Positions 41,228 to 56,200 of a DNA stretch of 64,000 nt are shown here, in pieces. Position 1 is the first letter of the stretch, and the number at the start of each line of letters is the position of its first letter. The position numbers and the translations under genes were made by a program. Source of the stretch: Amoebophrya sp. A120. Its lineage: Eukaryota > Sar > Dinophyceae > Syndiniales > Amoebophryaceae. The notes under the pieces are model-generated. The model made no database searches. It was not told the DNA's origin and worked only from the letters and a program-made list of their open reading frames with translations. The stretch is from the NCBI GenBank assembly GCA_905178155.1, contig CAJINV010000010.1, forward strand, positions 3,802,587 through 3,866,586, given 5' to 3'.

Positions 41228-44200
41228 ATGGCTGCCAGCATCCCTCTCCCCGAGTTCGTGCAGGCGATGTCCAACGCAACAGCAATTTCCCCGGATCAGC
41301 TCCGCGGGAATGGTGGTGGTGCAAGTGGTAGTACGGCCAACTTCGCCCCCTCGACTTTATCCAGGAAAAAACTGTAATTAGTGTGGGTGTCTTGAAGTGC
41401 TGACAGCATGACAAACTTGCTCCGCACTACTACAGAGAGACGAAAGCTTGTCATGCAAAGCTAGTACGTGAAAACACACATGAGAAGAGGAGTTCATGGG
41501 TGTCTGGCATGGCAAGTGTAACTCTTTTGCATTTTCTGCATGACAGACTTACACTTACACACTTTTTTGCCTGCATACAGCTCCTCCCGCCCTCTCGACA
41601 GTCGCGGCAGCATGCGGGCCATTATCGTAGAGAAAAACCACCCCTCCCCGTATCGAAAAGGAAATTAGTGATGCTGATTTGTGGCCACAAATCAGCTTGG
41701 TCTTGCGTACAAGGCAAACGGCACGCATGTGGGCGCATTGTGCAGCGAGTCTGTCATGCGTTTTCGCCTATGTCGGACGTGTTTCTCATGCTCAAGCGGG
41801 ATGCGTACCCAAATCGGCTTAGAATGAATGCGCCGACAAGCAGCTCTTGCTGCAATACAAAGCTCATTTGTATGCACAAATCCAGCAACACAAGTCGCCT
41901 TTTGAATAGGTGGTCGTGGGGGCTTTTTTCACTTTGGTAGCCATGTATCCGGCCAGCGCGAACTTGTACGAAGGCGGGGTGAATAACGAGCTGTCTCTAT
42001 TACAGTGAAAAGTGCCCCCCACCCCTGAACATGCAAAAATTTTTGATGCGAACTTGCCAAATGAAAACTTTTTGTCATGCATGAAAGGAGTATGAATCTT
42101 TATATTTCTGGTGCACGTGCAGAGTCTAGGCGTGTATCGCACCGCTCGCATGACGAGCGCCTCTCTTGCTGGGGTCTTTTGCAACACAAATTTTTGCTAT
42201 TCACGATTGGAAACCTGTGATGCTGATAGATGCAAGAGAGCGAATGTTTCATGATTTGGAAAGGTTTGCAATACAAATGCTCCCAAGTTGGGGGGTGGGG
42301 GCATTTTTCATTGTAATAGTCTCCGCGGATGCGGGGCCGGAAAAAAGTGGTGAAAAACGAGCGGGACTTACATGTTGACAGAGGCGGAGAAGCAGCTGCC
42401 GAAAGCAGCAACGGTAAATCGCTATCAAATGCAAAAATGTCTGGGTCTGGGAGATTCCGAGATTTGTCATGCAGTTTTTTCAAGCTCCGCCTCGTCTGGA
42501 ATGCAGGACCTAGCATCACAGGCTCTGCAGCTCCTTGGTGATGCGTATTCTGCATGAGAAATGCCCTCTCAGCATGGCCAGATGTGGGCACCTTTTGCAC
42601 GTTCTGCATCACAGATCTTTGTAGGATCCGAAACACGCATCACAAGTTTGGATCCTTCCAGACCCAGACATTTTTGCAATGCATAATCGCAAGACGCGTT
42701 TCATTCAAAGCGGAAAACGAACAAGTCCTTCTATATGGATGTGTCAGGATCGAAATCGACAAAGTCGAAAAATTTGTGATGCATAAAATGTAGGGCACTG
42801 AAGGCCTGTATTGGGGAGCAGGCAAATGAGACCGATTGTGAGCCTGTTTAGAGGTATACAATGTGCTGCCAGAGTAGCATTACAGGAGGAGTGTTTTTTG
42901 CCCAAACAGCATGACAGACTGGATTTGGGTACTCCCGAAATTTGTCATGCGCCACTTGGAACCTGAGGCTCCAACTGACAGCGGTTCTGTGCATCACAAG
43001 TTTTTCGAAATTGTCAATTTCGATTCTGACACTTCCATATTCTACCCCTCTCCGTTAAAATCCCTGGCGGAAAGGAAACCCAGCTTGTTTATCGCGAGAA
43101 GCAGCGTAGAACAAGTGAATTCGAAAATAAAGCTGAACCAAAGTAGTACAACTCCCTCCCCTATGAATTGCAATAGTATCGTGCTCGTACATAATGCATT
43201 ACAAATTTTCTCAGCATGAGAAATAAAATCTGTAATGCGGATTTACCTTAAGAAAAAGATTTGTAATGCATGATAGCAATTGCTACGAGTGCGATACTTT
43301 TGCACAGGATATCCCCGGGAAAAAGGGGGAGGACAACCACAAGAAATAGTTTCGGGGAAGACGTTATCAACTGTAAAAATGTCTGGGTCTGGAAAAGTGC
43401 GCGATTTGTCATGCTGCTTTTCCATGACCCATGAGGTCTGGAATGCAGGACCTAGCATGACAGATTCTGCGAGACCTTTCTAATGCCTATCCTGCGTGAG
43501 AAACTACCTCCCGACATGGTCAAAACTGGACGACTTTTGGTAATCATGCAACACAGATTTTTGCATGCTACAGATTTAGCATGACAAGTTGCAATCTTCC
43601 AGACCCAGACATTTTTACATTTGATAGACGTTATGATGAACAAAAGTCAGAGTCAGCTGTTCGGCGGGGCGTCGACGCTTTCGCCGCAAAGGAGTATGAC
43701 TATCAAAAGGAAAAATCCCCCCTCCCCATATCAAAACGGAAATCTGTGATGCAGATTTGTGGCCACAAATCAGCTTCGTGATGCTAGAAGGCAAAAGATG
43801 CGGACTGTAGTGCTACCTAGCGTGGAAAAGTATTGCATCTCCAGCATGACACGAGGCAACTGGAAGTGGGAAACAGCATGACAAATTGCCTGCAATTCAG
43901 GCCGCGGCTGCGTCTCTTGGCCTTCTAGCAATACAAGTCGATTTGTGTACTCAAATACAGCATCACAAATTTCGTTTTTGATATGGGGAGGGGGGATTTT
44001 TCTTTTTGATAATGACCATGAGCAGTTTGCTGAGCGGAGCAGGTACTAACATGATGAACCACGGAGATCATGATGACTTTTCCCTGTCCCCGCGCGGCCA
44101 CACCGGACGGGGTAGGGACAGCACGACATTGAACCGACAGTCGACTATGACCAGCACGTTCGGGTCTCCCGGGATGAGTAGTCTTTCCCTGTTCGGTAAC

Positions 44201-47200
44201 AGTCCCCGGAACCAGTCGGTGTCGCCAAGAGCTTATGAACAACTGCAAAAGTATCGTACTCGTAGTCGTATAAATGCATTACAAATTTCCTCAGCATGAG
44301 AAATAAAATTTGTAATGCGGATTTACCTCAAAAAAAGATTTGTAATGCATGACTGCAATACGAGTTCGAGTGCGATACTTTTGCACAGGATAGAACTTCC
44401 GCGGTGCGAATGCGGGGCGGGTTCAGTGACGAAATGACGGCGATTATTCCGAGTAAAAACATCTTCACACCAGAGTTGTCATGCAAATCTGCCTGCCAAA
44501 AATGTTTCTCGTGCGGAGCCCCATGCGAAGTATTTCCCCGTCGTGTTTTGGGGTTTGTGATGCTCAAACCAGCATGATATGCTAGATCTGCGATGCTGTT
44601 GGAGCTAGCTAAACAGGATTACACTAGTACGGGGCCAAATTTGTCATGCGAAACAACCAAAGCTGGTTGATTTGTCTAGCAGATTTTCCATCTTGACTCT
44701 GGTGTGGGCATGTTTTTACATAGGATAGCAATGGACGCGGGGTGTCAGTATTTGCTAAACCAGGACGCAATGAATAACAAGGCCACTGGGACAGGAGAAG
44801 GACCCTCCGGGGGAGATCAGAACGCCGCGAATTCCGGTTTTGGGAACAAGCAAATCAACGCGGAAGACGTGTTCCACGAAGCGAACATGCTGGCGAATCG
44901 GTTATATCCTGCGCAAAAGTATCCTAGTCGTAGTAGTTGCATTTATGCATTACAAATCTCTGTCTCAAGGCAAATCAGCATTACAAATTGAATTTGTAAT
45001 GCTGGGCTAACTTGTAATGCAATTCATACTAGTACGGTGCTTTTGCATTCCACCGGTTAGCGGAGTTGGAAACAGCGGCGGCGCAATTGAAGCACAACTT
45101 AACAGTATCCTGAGTAAAAACGTACCCACACCAGAGTTGTAATGCAAATCTGCATGCCAAAAGAGTTTCTCATGCTGAGCCCCATGAAAGGCATTTTCTA
45201 GTCGTGTTTTGGGATTTGTGATGCTATAATCAGCATGATATGCTAGGCCTGTGATGCTGCTGAACTACCTAAACAGGATTACAGTACAAGGACAAACTTG
45301 TCATGCGAAACAGCCAAAGCTGGTTGATTTGTCTAGCAGATTTACCATCTTGACTCTGGTGTGGGTACGTTTTTACTCAGGATAAACAGCCTTCGATCCG
45401 CTGGGGAAGCGGGGCGGGGGAGCGGACGCATCGGGGAAGGGGACCAAGAGGAAGGGGTCAATGTTGAGTTCCGGGGGCACCGTGGGGGAATTGGACGCTG
45501 CGGGGGACCAGAAGTCGAAAAACGCGGCGTTTGGGTTGAAGAGGGACGTCAAGTTGCCCCCCTTGCAGTTGAAGAACATTTGTCCGCCGGAATTTGTGCA
45601 GGAGCTGAACATATCAACTGCAAAAATGTCTGGGTCTGGAAGAATCCGAACTTGTGATGCTGTCTCTGGATTCTGAAAAAAATTGTATTGCATGACCAGC
45701 AAGAGGGTTCCAGTTTGTGCTACGCGGAGAGGGCATTTCTCATGCGGAAGGTGCATCAGAAAGGGTTCTAAAAATCTGTAATGCTAGGGCATACATCACA
45801 GACTATCATGGGTCATGAGAAATATGCATGACAAATCTCGCATTCTTCTAGACCCAGACATTTTTGCATTTGATAGAACAAAACGAGACAATCGGCGAAC
45901 TTGATCCAGAAAAACATCGACTTATTTATAATCCGCTCAGGTGTTGTTCCAATCTCAAACGTTACAATAGAATATGGAAATCTGTGATGCAAAAGTGCAT
46001 GATCTAGCCAATTCCAACTCTCATAGGGCTGCGCATGAGAAGTTCCGGAGCCCCAAACCCCACTACAATCTGGCGAAATTTGTATTGGAGAAAGTGAAAT
46101 GCTGTCCGAGTCTGTCATGCTCATCATGCAATACAAAACCCAGACTCTATTGCAACGTTTGAGATTGTAACACCTGAGCCGGTTATATTATTCAAATCCG
46201 AGGACTGTCCGCGGCCGCAAACCCGGCAGAAACAGTTGCATATGGAACCAAAAAAGTTCGTCACGATCACCCATGTTTGCATGGGTAAAGTTGCATGTTG
46301 ATCACAGTCTAATTTCTCTCTTGTAGTTGTGCAATACATGTGAAGAAAAGATTTCTCATGCAAAAACTGCAAGGCAATGTCAATGACTATGACGAACTTT
46401 TTTCACGCGATATTGCAGGATAAAGCGGTAAGGAGGAAGTCAAAGTTGATCGCAACTCGGGCATATGAAGTGCAAATATGTCTGGGTCTGGAAGATTGTA
46501 AACCTGTGATGCTGTGTTTGGATTCTAACAAAGTCTGTATTGCATGAGCAGCAAATAAAGAAGTCCAACTCCTGCTACGCGAAGAGGGCATTTGTAATGC
46601 GGGATAGGCATCGAGTTCGAGACGGCCTCAAAAAATCTGTGATGGTAGGGCGTACATCACAGATCGATCGTGGCTGATGCGAAACGTGCATGACAAGTGG
46701 CATCCTGCCAGACCCAGACATATTTGCAATGCATAGGGCACGGAAAATTCAACTGTTGAGTTCGGAGTACACAAGGACGTTGCGGTTGTATGAAGAAACT
46801 TTACGACGAGCTCTGCAAGCGGAGGAGCGGAAAAAGTCCCCGCGGTATCATATGTAAAAACGTTCCCACCCCATTGTCAAGTTGGGAACTTAGCAACACA
46901 AGTCCAGAAAGATCGGGACCGCGCATGACAAGTTGCAGGCCGTAGTGTAGTCGTGCATGGTACTTAGTAAGGACAACCGCATTACAAATCCATCTGCTTA
47001 TCCTGTTTGCAGCATTACAAATTCCAAAACACGACTGGCAATACCTCTCACGGACGAGATCATGCGCATTACAAATCTTCCTGTAATCGCAAATCTGCAT
47101 GACAACTCGGGGGTGGGGATATTTTTACTCAGGATACGCGGCGGGATTTGTACAGTGCTGCAGCCATGTCGCAGATGACCATGAGCAGCATGAGTCCGAG

Positions 47201-50200
47201 AATCAGCACCCGGGGCGGGCCGGGCAGCACGAGAGGGAGCCACTATCAACTGTAAAAATGTCTGGGTCTGGAAGAATCCAACTTGTCATGCGATTTTGGA
47301 TTCTAAAAAAATCTGTATTGCATGAGCAGCAAAGAGAGTCCAAATTTTGCAGCACGGAAAGAGCATATGTCATGCGGAATAGGCATCAGGAAGCCCTCTA
47401 AAAATCTGTGATGCTAGGGCATGCGTCACAGACTTGAGGAGTCACGCAAAATGTGCATGACACACCCGGCAATCTTCCAGACCCAGACATTTTTGCATTT
47501 GATAGCCACCAGATTTCCACGATCACCGCCGGTGGGCACAGTATCAAATGCAAAAATGTCTGGGTCTGGATGGTTGTAGCTTGTAATGCTGTTTTTGAAT
47601 TCTACAAATAATTTGTATTGCATGACCAGCAAAAGCAACAGGAGTCCAGTTAGTTTGTTCTACGCGGGGATGGCATTTCTCATGCGGAATAGGCAACATC
47701 AGGAAGGGTTCTAAAAATCTGTGAAGATGCTAGGTCATGCATCACAGACAATCACGGGTCATGCAGAATATGCATGACAAGCCGGGCAATCTTCCAGACC
47801 CCGACATTTTTGCATTTGATACGCGGCGAATTCGACCAATTTCCGCCCACGCCAAGCGGGAAAGCGAAAGTGTCGGGCATTGGGAAACTGGGGGTGGATC
47901 CGAGGGGGCAGGGGATGCATTTTATCAAATTCTCTATGGATTGTAAAAATGTCTGGGTCTGGAAACTTGTGATGCACGAAGTGGATGATAGCCGGACTGC
48001 AATACGCAGCCCAGCATGACATTTTTTTTGGCTGCAATGTCTTACGTATTCCGCATGGCAAACTGCGTTTTTGCATGACAGGTAAGAGGGCCTTTTCGTG
48101 CCTAGGCAACACAGATTCTCGAGTCATGCCAGACAAGCATGACAAACTTACATTCTTCCAGACCCAGACATTTTTGCATTTGATATTCTCCGACGAAAAT
48201 CAAATGCTGTGCGGGTGGATGAGGTAAGATGAAGTAAAAAGTACTTACTTGCTCTCTTGATGCGGCGCTGCTCTTTATAAATTAGTTGTAGTTCTAGTTG
48301 TGCTGCTGCTCTGTATGGCACGCGTCGTCCTTTGTCGTGCGTATACCACATGATGACAACATCGCAATATCCTGAGTAAAAACGTACCCACACCAGAGTC
48401 AGGATGGGGATTTTGCAACACAAACCTAGGAGTTTTGTGAGTCACGCATGACAAGTCGCACTCTGCAGTGTAGTGCAGGTTAGCAAGTGCAGCCGCATCA
48501 CAGATTCATCTGCTCATCCTGTTCACAGCATCACAAATTCCGAAACACGATTGGAAATGGCTCTCATGCGGATGCGCATTACAAGTCTTCCTGTCTTTGC
48601 AAATCTGCATTACAACTCTGGCGTGGGTACGTTTTTACTCAGGATAGCAACTCAGGATCGTCGCCGCGACAAACGCTTTAACCGAACTGACCAACGCGGT
48701 GAAGTACAAGAAGGAACGACAGCGGCAACGCCTGTTAGACCTCGCGAAAAAAGTGGACCCCCGCGTGTGGATCATGATGCAAATCAAGGGCCGGGTGCTG
48801 CTGAAGCGAAGGAAAGCCACGATCTGCGCACAGGCGCTGCGGGCGTGGAAACCCTGGCGCTTTTTGTGGTTTATCCTGTGCAAAAGCATCGCGCTCGTAG
48901 GTACTAATCGCACTTTCTGCAAGACATTTTTCTTTTTTCAAAGCTGAATCAGCATAACAGACGCATTCCATTCCATTTGTCATGCTGAGCTAAATTTGTA
49001 TTGCAATAGACTACGAGTGCGATATGTTTGCATCTCATATGGTTTTCGACGCACCGGTTTCTGGGGAGTTGTGTGAAGATCCAACATATCAAATGCAAAC
49101 ATATCTGGGTCTGGAAAGTTGTAATGGTAAAAGTGAATGATAGCTGCAATGCACTATTCAGCCGAGCATGACAAATTGTTGAGCTGCTACGTGTTGCGTA
49201 TCTCGCATGGCAAACTGCATTTTTGCATGACAGGTAAGAGGGTCTTTTTGTGATTATGCGTCACAGATTCGTGCGTCATGTCAGACATGCATGACAAATG
49301 CCAGAATCTTCCAGACCCAGATCGATATTTGCATTTGATCCACCAGTGGTGGCGGGTGAACTTCGCGTGGCACGAGAAGGCGTTCAAGCAGGTGTCTATC
49401 CAAGAAAAAAACGTTGTTAGTGCAAATTTGTGATGCGCAACATGCAAGATGATTGCGTCTGTCATGCTTGGCATGCGTCGCAGTGTCCATGAAAGGGCGT
49501 TTTCGCGTACTATCTGCGCATCACAGGTTTTTGCTGTCATGCGAGAGATATTTGTCATGCTGATCCTCCAAAAAAGGTGCACCTACAATGTTTTTTTCTT
49601 GCATAGTGTCGAAGCGGTTTCTAGTGTGGGAGAAGAAGTTTCTGGCGGAAAAAATCCGGCAGCAGGAATATGCCGCGAGGAAAGCGGATCAGCAGCGCGG
49701 GGGGTCCAAGGGGAGGGGAAACAAAACGGACCAAATCGCGGAAATGATGGCAAAAGCGGAAGCCAAGGCAAGAGCCAGCATGAGCATGGACGAGAAGACG
49801 GCGGTATAAGTAATGAAGTTTTTGAGCTTTTGTAACTTGCACCTGCTAAGCGTAANCGCAAACCCGGCAGAAACAGTTGCATATGGAACCAAAAAAGTTC
49901 GTCACGATCACCCATGTTTGCATGGGTAAAGTTGCATGTTGATCACAGTCTAATTTCTCTCTTGTAGTTGTGCAATACATGTGAAGAAAAGATTTCTCAT
50001 GCAAAAACTGCAAGGCAATGTCAATGACTATGACGAACTTTTTTCACGCGATATTGCAGGATAAAGCGGTAAGGAGGAAGTCAAAGTTGATCGCAACTCG
50101 GGCATATGAAGTGCAAATATGTCTGGGTCTGGAAGATTGTAAACCTGTGATGCTGTGTTTGGATTCTAACAAAGTCTGTATTGCATGAGCAGCAAATAAA

Positions 50201-53200
50201 GAAGTCCAACTCCTGCTACGCGAAGAGGGCATTTGTAATGCGGGATAGGCATCGAGTTCGAGACGGCCTCAAAAAATCTGTGATGGTAGGGCGTACATCA
50301 CAGATCGATCGTGGCTGATGCGAAACGTGCATGACAAGTGGCATCCTGCCAGACCCAGACATATTTGCAATGCATAGGGCACGGAAAATTCAACTGTTGA
50401 GTTCGGAGTACACAAGGACGTTGCGGTTGTATGAAGAAACTTTACGACGAGCTCTGCAAGCGGAGGAGCGGAAAAAGTCCCCGCGGTATCATATGTAAAA
50501 ACGTTCCCACCCCATTGTCAAGTTGGGAACTTAGCAACACAAGTCCAGAAAGATCGGGACCGCGCATGACAAGTTGCAGGCCGTAGTGTAGTCGTGCATG
50601 GTACTTAGTAAGGACAACCGCATTACAAATCCATCTGCTTATCCTGTTTGCAGCATTACAAATTCCAAAACACGACTGGCAATACCTCTCACGGACGAGA
50701 TCATGCGCATTACAAATCTTCCTGTAATCGCAAATCTGCATGACAACTCGGGGGTGGGGATATTTTTACTCAGGATACGCGGCGGGATTTGTACAGTGCT
50801 GCAGCCATGTCGCAGATGACCATGAGCAGCATGAGTCCGAGAATCAGCACCCGGGGCGGGCCGGGCAGCACGAGAGGGAGCCACTATCAACTGTAAAAAT
50901 GTCTGGGTCTGGAAGAATCCAACTTGTCATGCGATTTTGGATTCTAAAAAAATCTGTATTGCATGAGCAGCAAAGAGAGTCCAAATTTTGCAGCACGGAA
51001 AGAGCATCTGTCATGCGGAATAGGCATCAGGAAGCCCTCTAAAAATCTGTGATGCTAGGGCATGCGTCACAGACTTGAGGAGTCACGCAAAATGTGCATG
51101 ACACACCCGGCAATCTTCCAGACCCAGACATTTTTGCATTTGATAGCCACCAGATTTCCACGATCACCGCCGGTGGGCACAGTATCAAATGCAAAAATGT
51201 CTGGGTCTGGATGGTTGTAGCTTGTAATGCTGTTTTTGAATTCTACAAATAATTTGTATTGCATGACCAGCAAAAGCAACAGGAGTCCAGTTAGTTTGTT
51301 CTACGCGGGGATGGCATTTCTCATGCGGAATAGGCAACATCAGGAAGGGTTCTAAAAATCTGTGAAGATGCTAGGTCATGCATCACAGACAATCACGGGT
51401 CATGCAGAATATGCATGACAAGCCGGGCAATCTTCCAGACCCCGACATTTTTGCATTTGATACGCGGCGAATTCGACCAATTTCCGCCCACGCCAAGCGG
51501 GAAAGCGAAAGTGTCGGGCATTGGGAAACTGGGGGTGGATCCGAGGGGGCAGGGGATGCATTTTATCAAATTCTCTATGGATTGTAAAAATGTCTGGGTC
51601 TGGAAACTTGTGATGCACGAAGTGGATGATAGCCGGACTGCAATACGCAGCCCAGCATGACATTTTTTTTGGCTGCAATGTCTTACGTATTCCGCATGGC
51701 AAACTGCGTTTTTGCATGACAGGTAAGAGGGCCTTTTCGTGCCTAGGCAACACAGATTCTCGAGTCATGCCAGACAAGCATGACAAACTTACATTCTTCC
51801 AGACCCAGACATTTTTGCATTTGATATTCTCCGACGAAAATCAAATGCTGTGCGGGTGGATGAGGTAAGATGAAGTAAAAAGTACTTACTTGCTCTCTTG
51901 ATGCGGCGCTGCTCTTTATAAATTAGTTGTAGTTCTAGTTGTGCTGCTGCTCTGTATGGCACGCGTCGTCCTTTGTCGTGCGTATACCACATGATGACAA
52001 CATCGCAATATCCTGAGTAAAAACGTACCCACACCAGAGTCAGGATGGGGATTTTGCAACACAAACCTAGGAGTTTTGTGAGTCACGCATGACAAGTCGC
52101 ACTCTGCAGTGTAGTGCAGGTTAGCAAGTGCAGCCGCATCACAGATTCATCTGCTCATCCTGTTCACAGCATCACAAATTCCGAAACACGATTGGAAATG
52201 GCTCTCATGCGGATGCGCATTACAAGTCTTCCTGTCTTTGCAAATCTGCATTACAACTCTGGCGTGGGTACGTTTTTACTCAGGATAGCAACTCAGGATC
52301 GTCGCCGCGACAAACGCTTTAACCGAACTGACCAACGCGGTGAAGTACAAGAAGGAACGACAGCGGCAACGCCTGTTAGACCTCGCGAAAAAAGTGGACC
52401 CCCGCGTGTGGATCATGATGCAAATCAAGGGCCGGGTGCTGCTGAAGCGAAGGAAAGCCACGATCTGCGCACAGGCGCTGCGGGCGTGGAAACCCTGGCG
52501 CTTTTTGTGGTTTATCCTGTGCAAAAGCATCGCGCTCGTAGGTACTAATCGCACTTTCTGCAAGACATTTTTCTTTTTTCAAAGCTGAATCAGCATAACA
52601 GACGCATTCCATTCCATTTGTCATGCTGAGCTAAATTTGTATTGCAATAGACTACGAGTGCGATATGTTTGCATCTCATATGGTTTTCGACGCACCGGTT
52701 TCTGGGGAGTTGTGTGAAGATCCAACATATCAAATGCAAACATATCTGGGTCTGGAAAGTTGTAATGGTAAAAGTGAATGATAGCTGCAATGCACTATTC
52801 AGCCGAGCATGACAAATTGTTGAGCTGCTACGTGTTGCGTATCTCGCATGGCAAACTGCATTTTTGCATGACAGGTAAGAGGGTCTTTTTGTGATTATGC
52901 GTCACAGATTCGTGCGTCATGTCAGACATGCATGACAAATGCCAGAATCTTCCAGACCCAGATCGATATTTGCATTTGATCCACCAGTGGTGGCGGGTGA
53001 ACTTCGCGTGGCACGAGAAGGCGTTCAAGCAGGTGTCTATCCAAGAAAAAAACGTTGTTAGTGCAAATTTGTGATGCGCAACATGCAAGATGATTGCGTC
53101 TGTCATGCTTGGCATGCGTCGCAGTGTCCATGAAAGGGCGTTTTCGCGTACTATCTGCGCATCACAGGTTTTTGCTGTCATGCGAGAGATATTTGTCATG

Positions 53201-56200
53201 CTGATCCTCCAAAAAAGGTGCACCTACAATGTTTTTTTCTTGCATAGTGTCGAAGCGGTTTCTAGTGTGGGAGAAGAAGTTTCTGGCGGAAAAAATCCGG
53301 CAGCAGGAATATGCCGCGAGGAAAGCGGATCAGCAGCGCGGGGGGTCCAAGGGGAGGGGAAACAAAACGGACCAAATCGCGGAAATGATGGCAAAAGCGG
53401 AAGCCAAGGCAAGAGCCAGCATGAGCATGGACGAGAAGACGGCGGTATAAGTAATGAAGTTTTTGAGCTTTTGTAACTTGCACCTGCTAAGCGTAAGCCT
53501 ACCAGCATACTGTAAGAGTACTTAAACTTACATTTTTGTGGTCCCAGGCACACTGCCCTGACAGAATCAATCCAAATTCAAACTCACCCAGGCTCTCCTG
53601 ATGGCACCCAAGGAACGTGATATCGAATGCAAATATGTCTGGGTCTGGAAGGTTGGAACTTGTGATGCTATCTTTGGACTCTACTAAAAAAATCTGTATT
53701 GCATGACCAACAAGACGAGGAGTCTAGTTTGTGCTACGCGGGGAGGGCGTTTGTCATGCGCAGTAGGCATCAGGAAGGGTTCTAAAAGTCTGTGATGGTA
53801 AGGCATGCATCACACACAATCCTGGGCCATGCAAAACATGCATGACAAGTCTCAGAATCTTCCAGGCCCAGACATTTTTGCGTTTGATACGTGAGGACTT
53901 CGTGCGAAAGGATCTGTACACGAGAAGATTCCTTGCAGTGCATGGCGAAGTATCCTGCGTAAAAACTACGCCCTCACCGCATAGTCAAGATGGGAAACCA
54001 GCTAGACAAATAAACAAGTTTTGGTTGTTCCGCATGACATGTTTGGCATTGTAGTGTAATGATCTTGTTTCTGTTTGCAGCTAGTTCAGCACCGTCTAAA
54101 AAGGTCTAAACTTATTATGCAGATCGGAGCGTCACAACTTCCCAAACACGAGGGCTAGAAAATGCATTTCATCATGGGGATCCGCATGAGAAACGTTCTC
54201 TTCATGCCGCTTTGCATCACAGCTATGGGGAGGTGTGGTCCCCGTTTTTACATAGGATACGAAGGGAGAGTTATGATTAACGAGTATCTGAAGAAACGAC
54301 GGGACTATTACGCCAGCAAGCAAGCGATGGTATAATTTTTCTTGCTATTATGAATTGCAAGAGTATCGTACTCGTATAAATGCATTACAAATTTCCTCAG
54401 CATGAGGAATGAAATTTGTAATGTGGATTTACCTTAAGAAAAGGACTTGTAATGCAAGACTTGCATTTATGCGAGTGCGATACTTTTGCACAGGATAGCT
54501 ATTCGTTTACGGTTTTTTTCGAGATGAACCAATATGATGCCGTGGCAGTTGTACTATCCCCGCGTCGCGCAGCTGCAACACTAGGAAGGGCTTGATTTTC
54601 GACGAGGTTGCTATTGGTTTTATCTTTGTGCGCATTTATTTTCATACACATCTTTCTACTATCATGACCATGACCATGACATTGAAAACTGAATTCTTTC
54701 ACGACAGAAATTCCTCGGGCAATCCTCCAAAGGCGTTTTAATCGTGCCCCTCCGGCCCTTCCTCCCAAGTTACCTCCTATCAACTGCAAAAATGTAGTCT
54801 TGGTCTGGAAACCTGTGATGCAAGGAAGGGAATGGTGAGCACAGCACTGTAATGCGCTGCCCAGTAGGACAAAATTTTTCGGTGCTTCTGAGTTGCGTAC
54901 TCCGCATGAGAAGCTGCGTTTTTGCATGACAGCCAAGAGGAGCTCTCCGCGGCGACGCAATACAGAATTCAGAGTCCTGCCAGGCTAGCATGACAGATCT
55001 CGCAATCTCCCAGACCCAGACATATTTGCATTTGATACCTGCCCCGCGAAGACCAAATCGCCGAATTAGTCTCGATATCCTGTGCAAAAGCATCTACTCG
55101 TACTAATTGCAATTATGCATGACAAATCTTGTCCTTAAGGTAAAACAGCATGACAAATTCGAGCTCTCACGCTAAGGAGATTTGTAATGCATTTATACGA
55201 ATACGATACTTTTGCACAGGATACTCGAACAGCATGAAGGCCCTCGCGGAACTGCGAAAAATGGGTCCCGCGGCCGCAAAGCTCGCGAAAGAGCGGGAAT
55301 CGGAAAGTTCCCGGTATGGAAAGAAAAAAGTTTGTTACAGTCACTGACTTGCAGGTTTTGCATGAGAAATTTTTCCAGCATCACTGGTTTTTCTTGTATT
55401 GCAGAAACACTAGGGAAATCCCATATGAAGCTTGGCTGTAATGCATTTTTACGCATGTGAATCGGTTCGAGAGTGTACCCCAGTTCGCGAACTAGTTCGC
55501 CAACGTTCCGGGCATACGAAAAAGAGCAGAACCATACATAGTTCTCGTAGCAAATCCCAAAAAAAAGAGCGGAAATAGGTTGAAAGCAATCTCGCTGAGC
55601 GGCAGAGCATATCTTGCAGGCACCATATGGCGCAAAAAGTATGTGCACGGGAGAAGGTTGGAGCAACACGAAGTGCGCAGAAACAGTGGTGCGCCGACGT
55701 GTGCAGGTGGAGCGCCGAATTGAGAAAAAACGAAATGCCTGAGGTGGGCCAAAAAAAGTAGTAAGAAAGCTGCAAAAGAGCAAAAAAAAAAGAAAAAGAC
55801 TGACAGAAAAAGCGGCCCGCGAGGAGGCGCAACAAAGGAGGCGAGCACCAAGGAACGGCGGAGCCCACACCGGGGCGCGGCGCGCGATCAAAGAAGCAGA
55901 AGGGCCACACGGCAGGCGCAAGCGACTCTTTTGGCGCGCGCGCGCGCGATTTTGGTTTGTGGGGCACGAAGGCCCACGACAGGCGCAAGCGGCTCTTTTG
56001 GCGCGCGCGCGCGCGATTTTGGTTTGTGGGGTTACGGTGGGACGGCTGGCGGCCACACGATTTCGGAACGGTGCTTCCGATGAATGGGCACGCGAAGACT
56101 GAAGCTGTGCGCGTGGCACTGGTTTCAAACAGAAAACGGGCGAACGCTAGGACCGATCGCAGTCGTGGCTGCTTTTTTCTGTAGTGACAGACTTGAGGCC

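Larger units (their letters stand above)
46216..49855. repeat. First copy of a 3,640-bp direct duplication
   Basis: Identical to 49857-53496 except for one substitution noticed near 47366 versus 51007 (A versus C). It starts in the middle of an exon (PQTRQKQ) and ends inside the GT-AG intron beginning at 49804. A single N at 49856 separates the copies. Confidence 0.92.

Noticed and set aside
46216-53496. Real tandem exon duplication in the IQ gene
   Set aside because: Near-identity, an N exactly at the junction and a broken exon structure argue for an assembly artefact.
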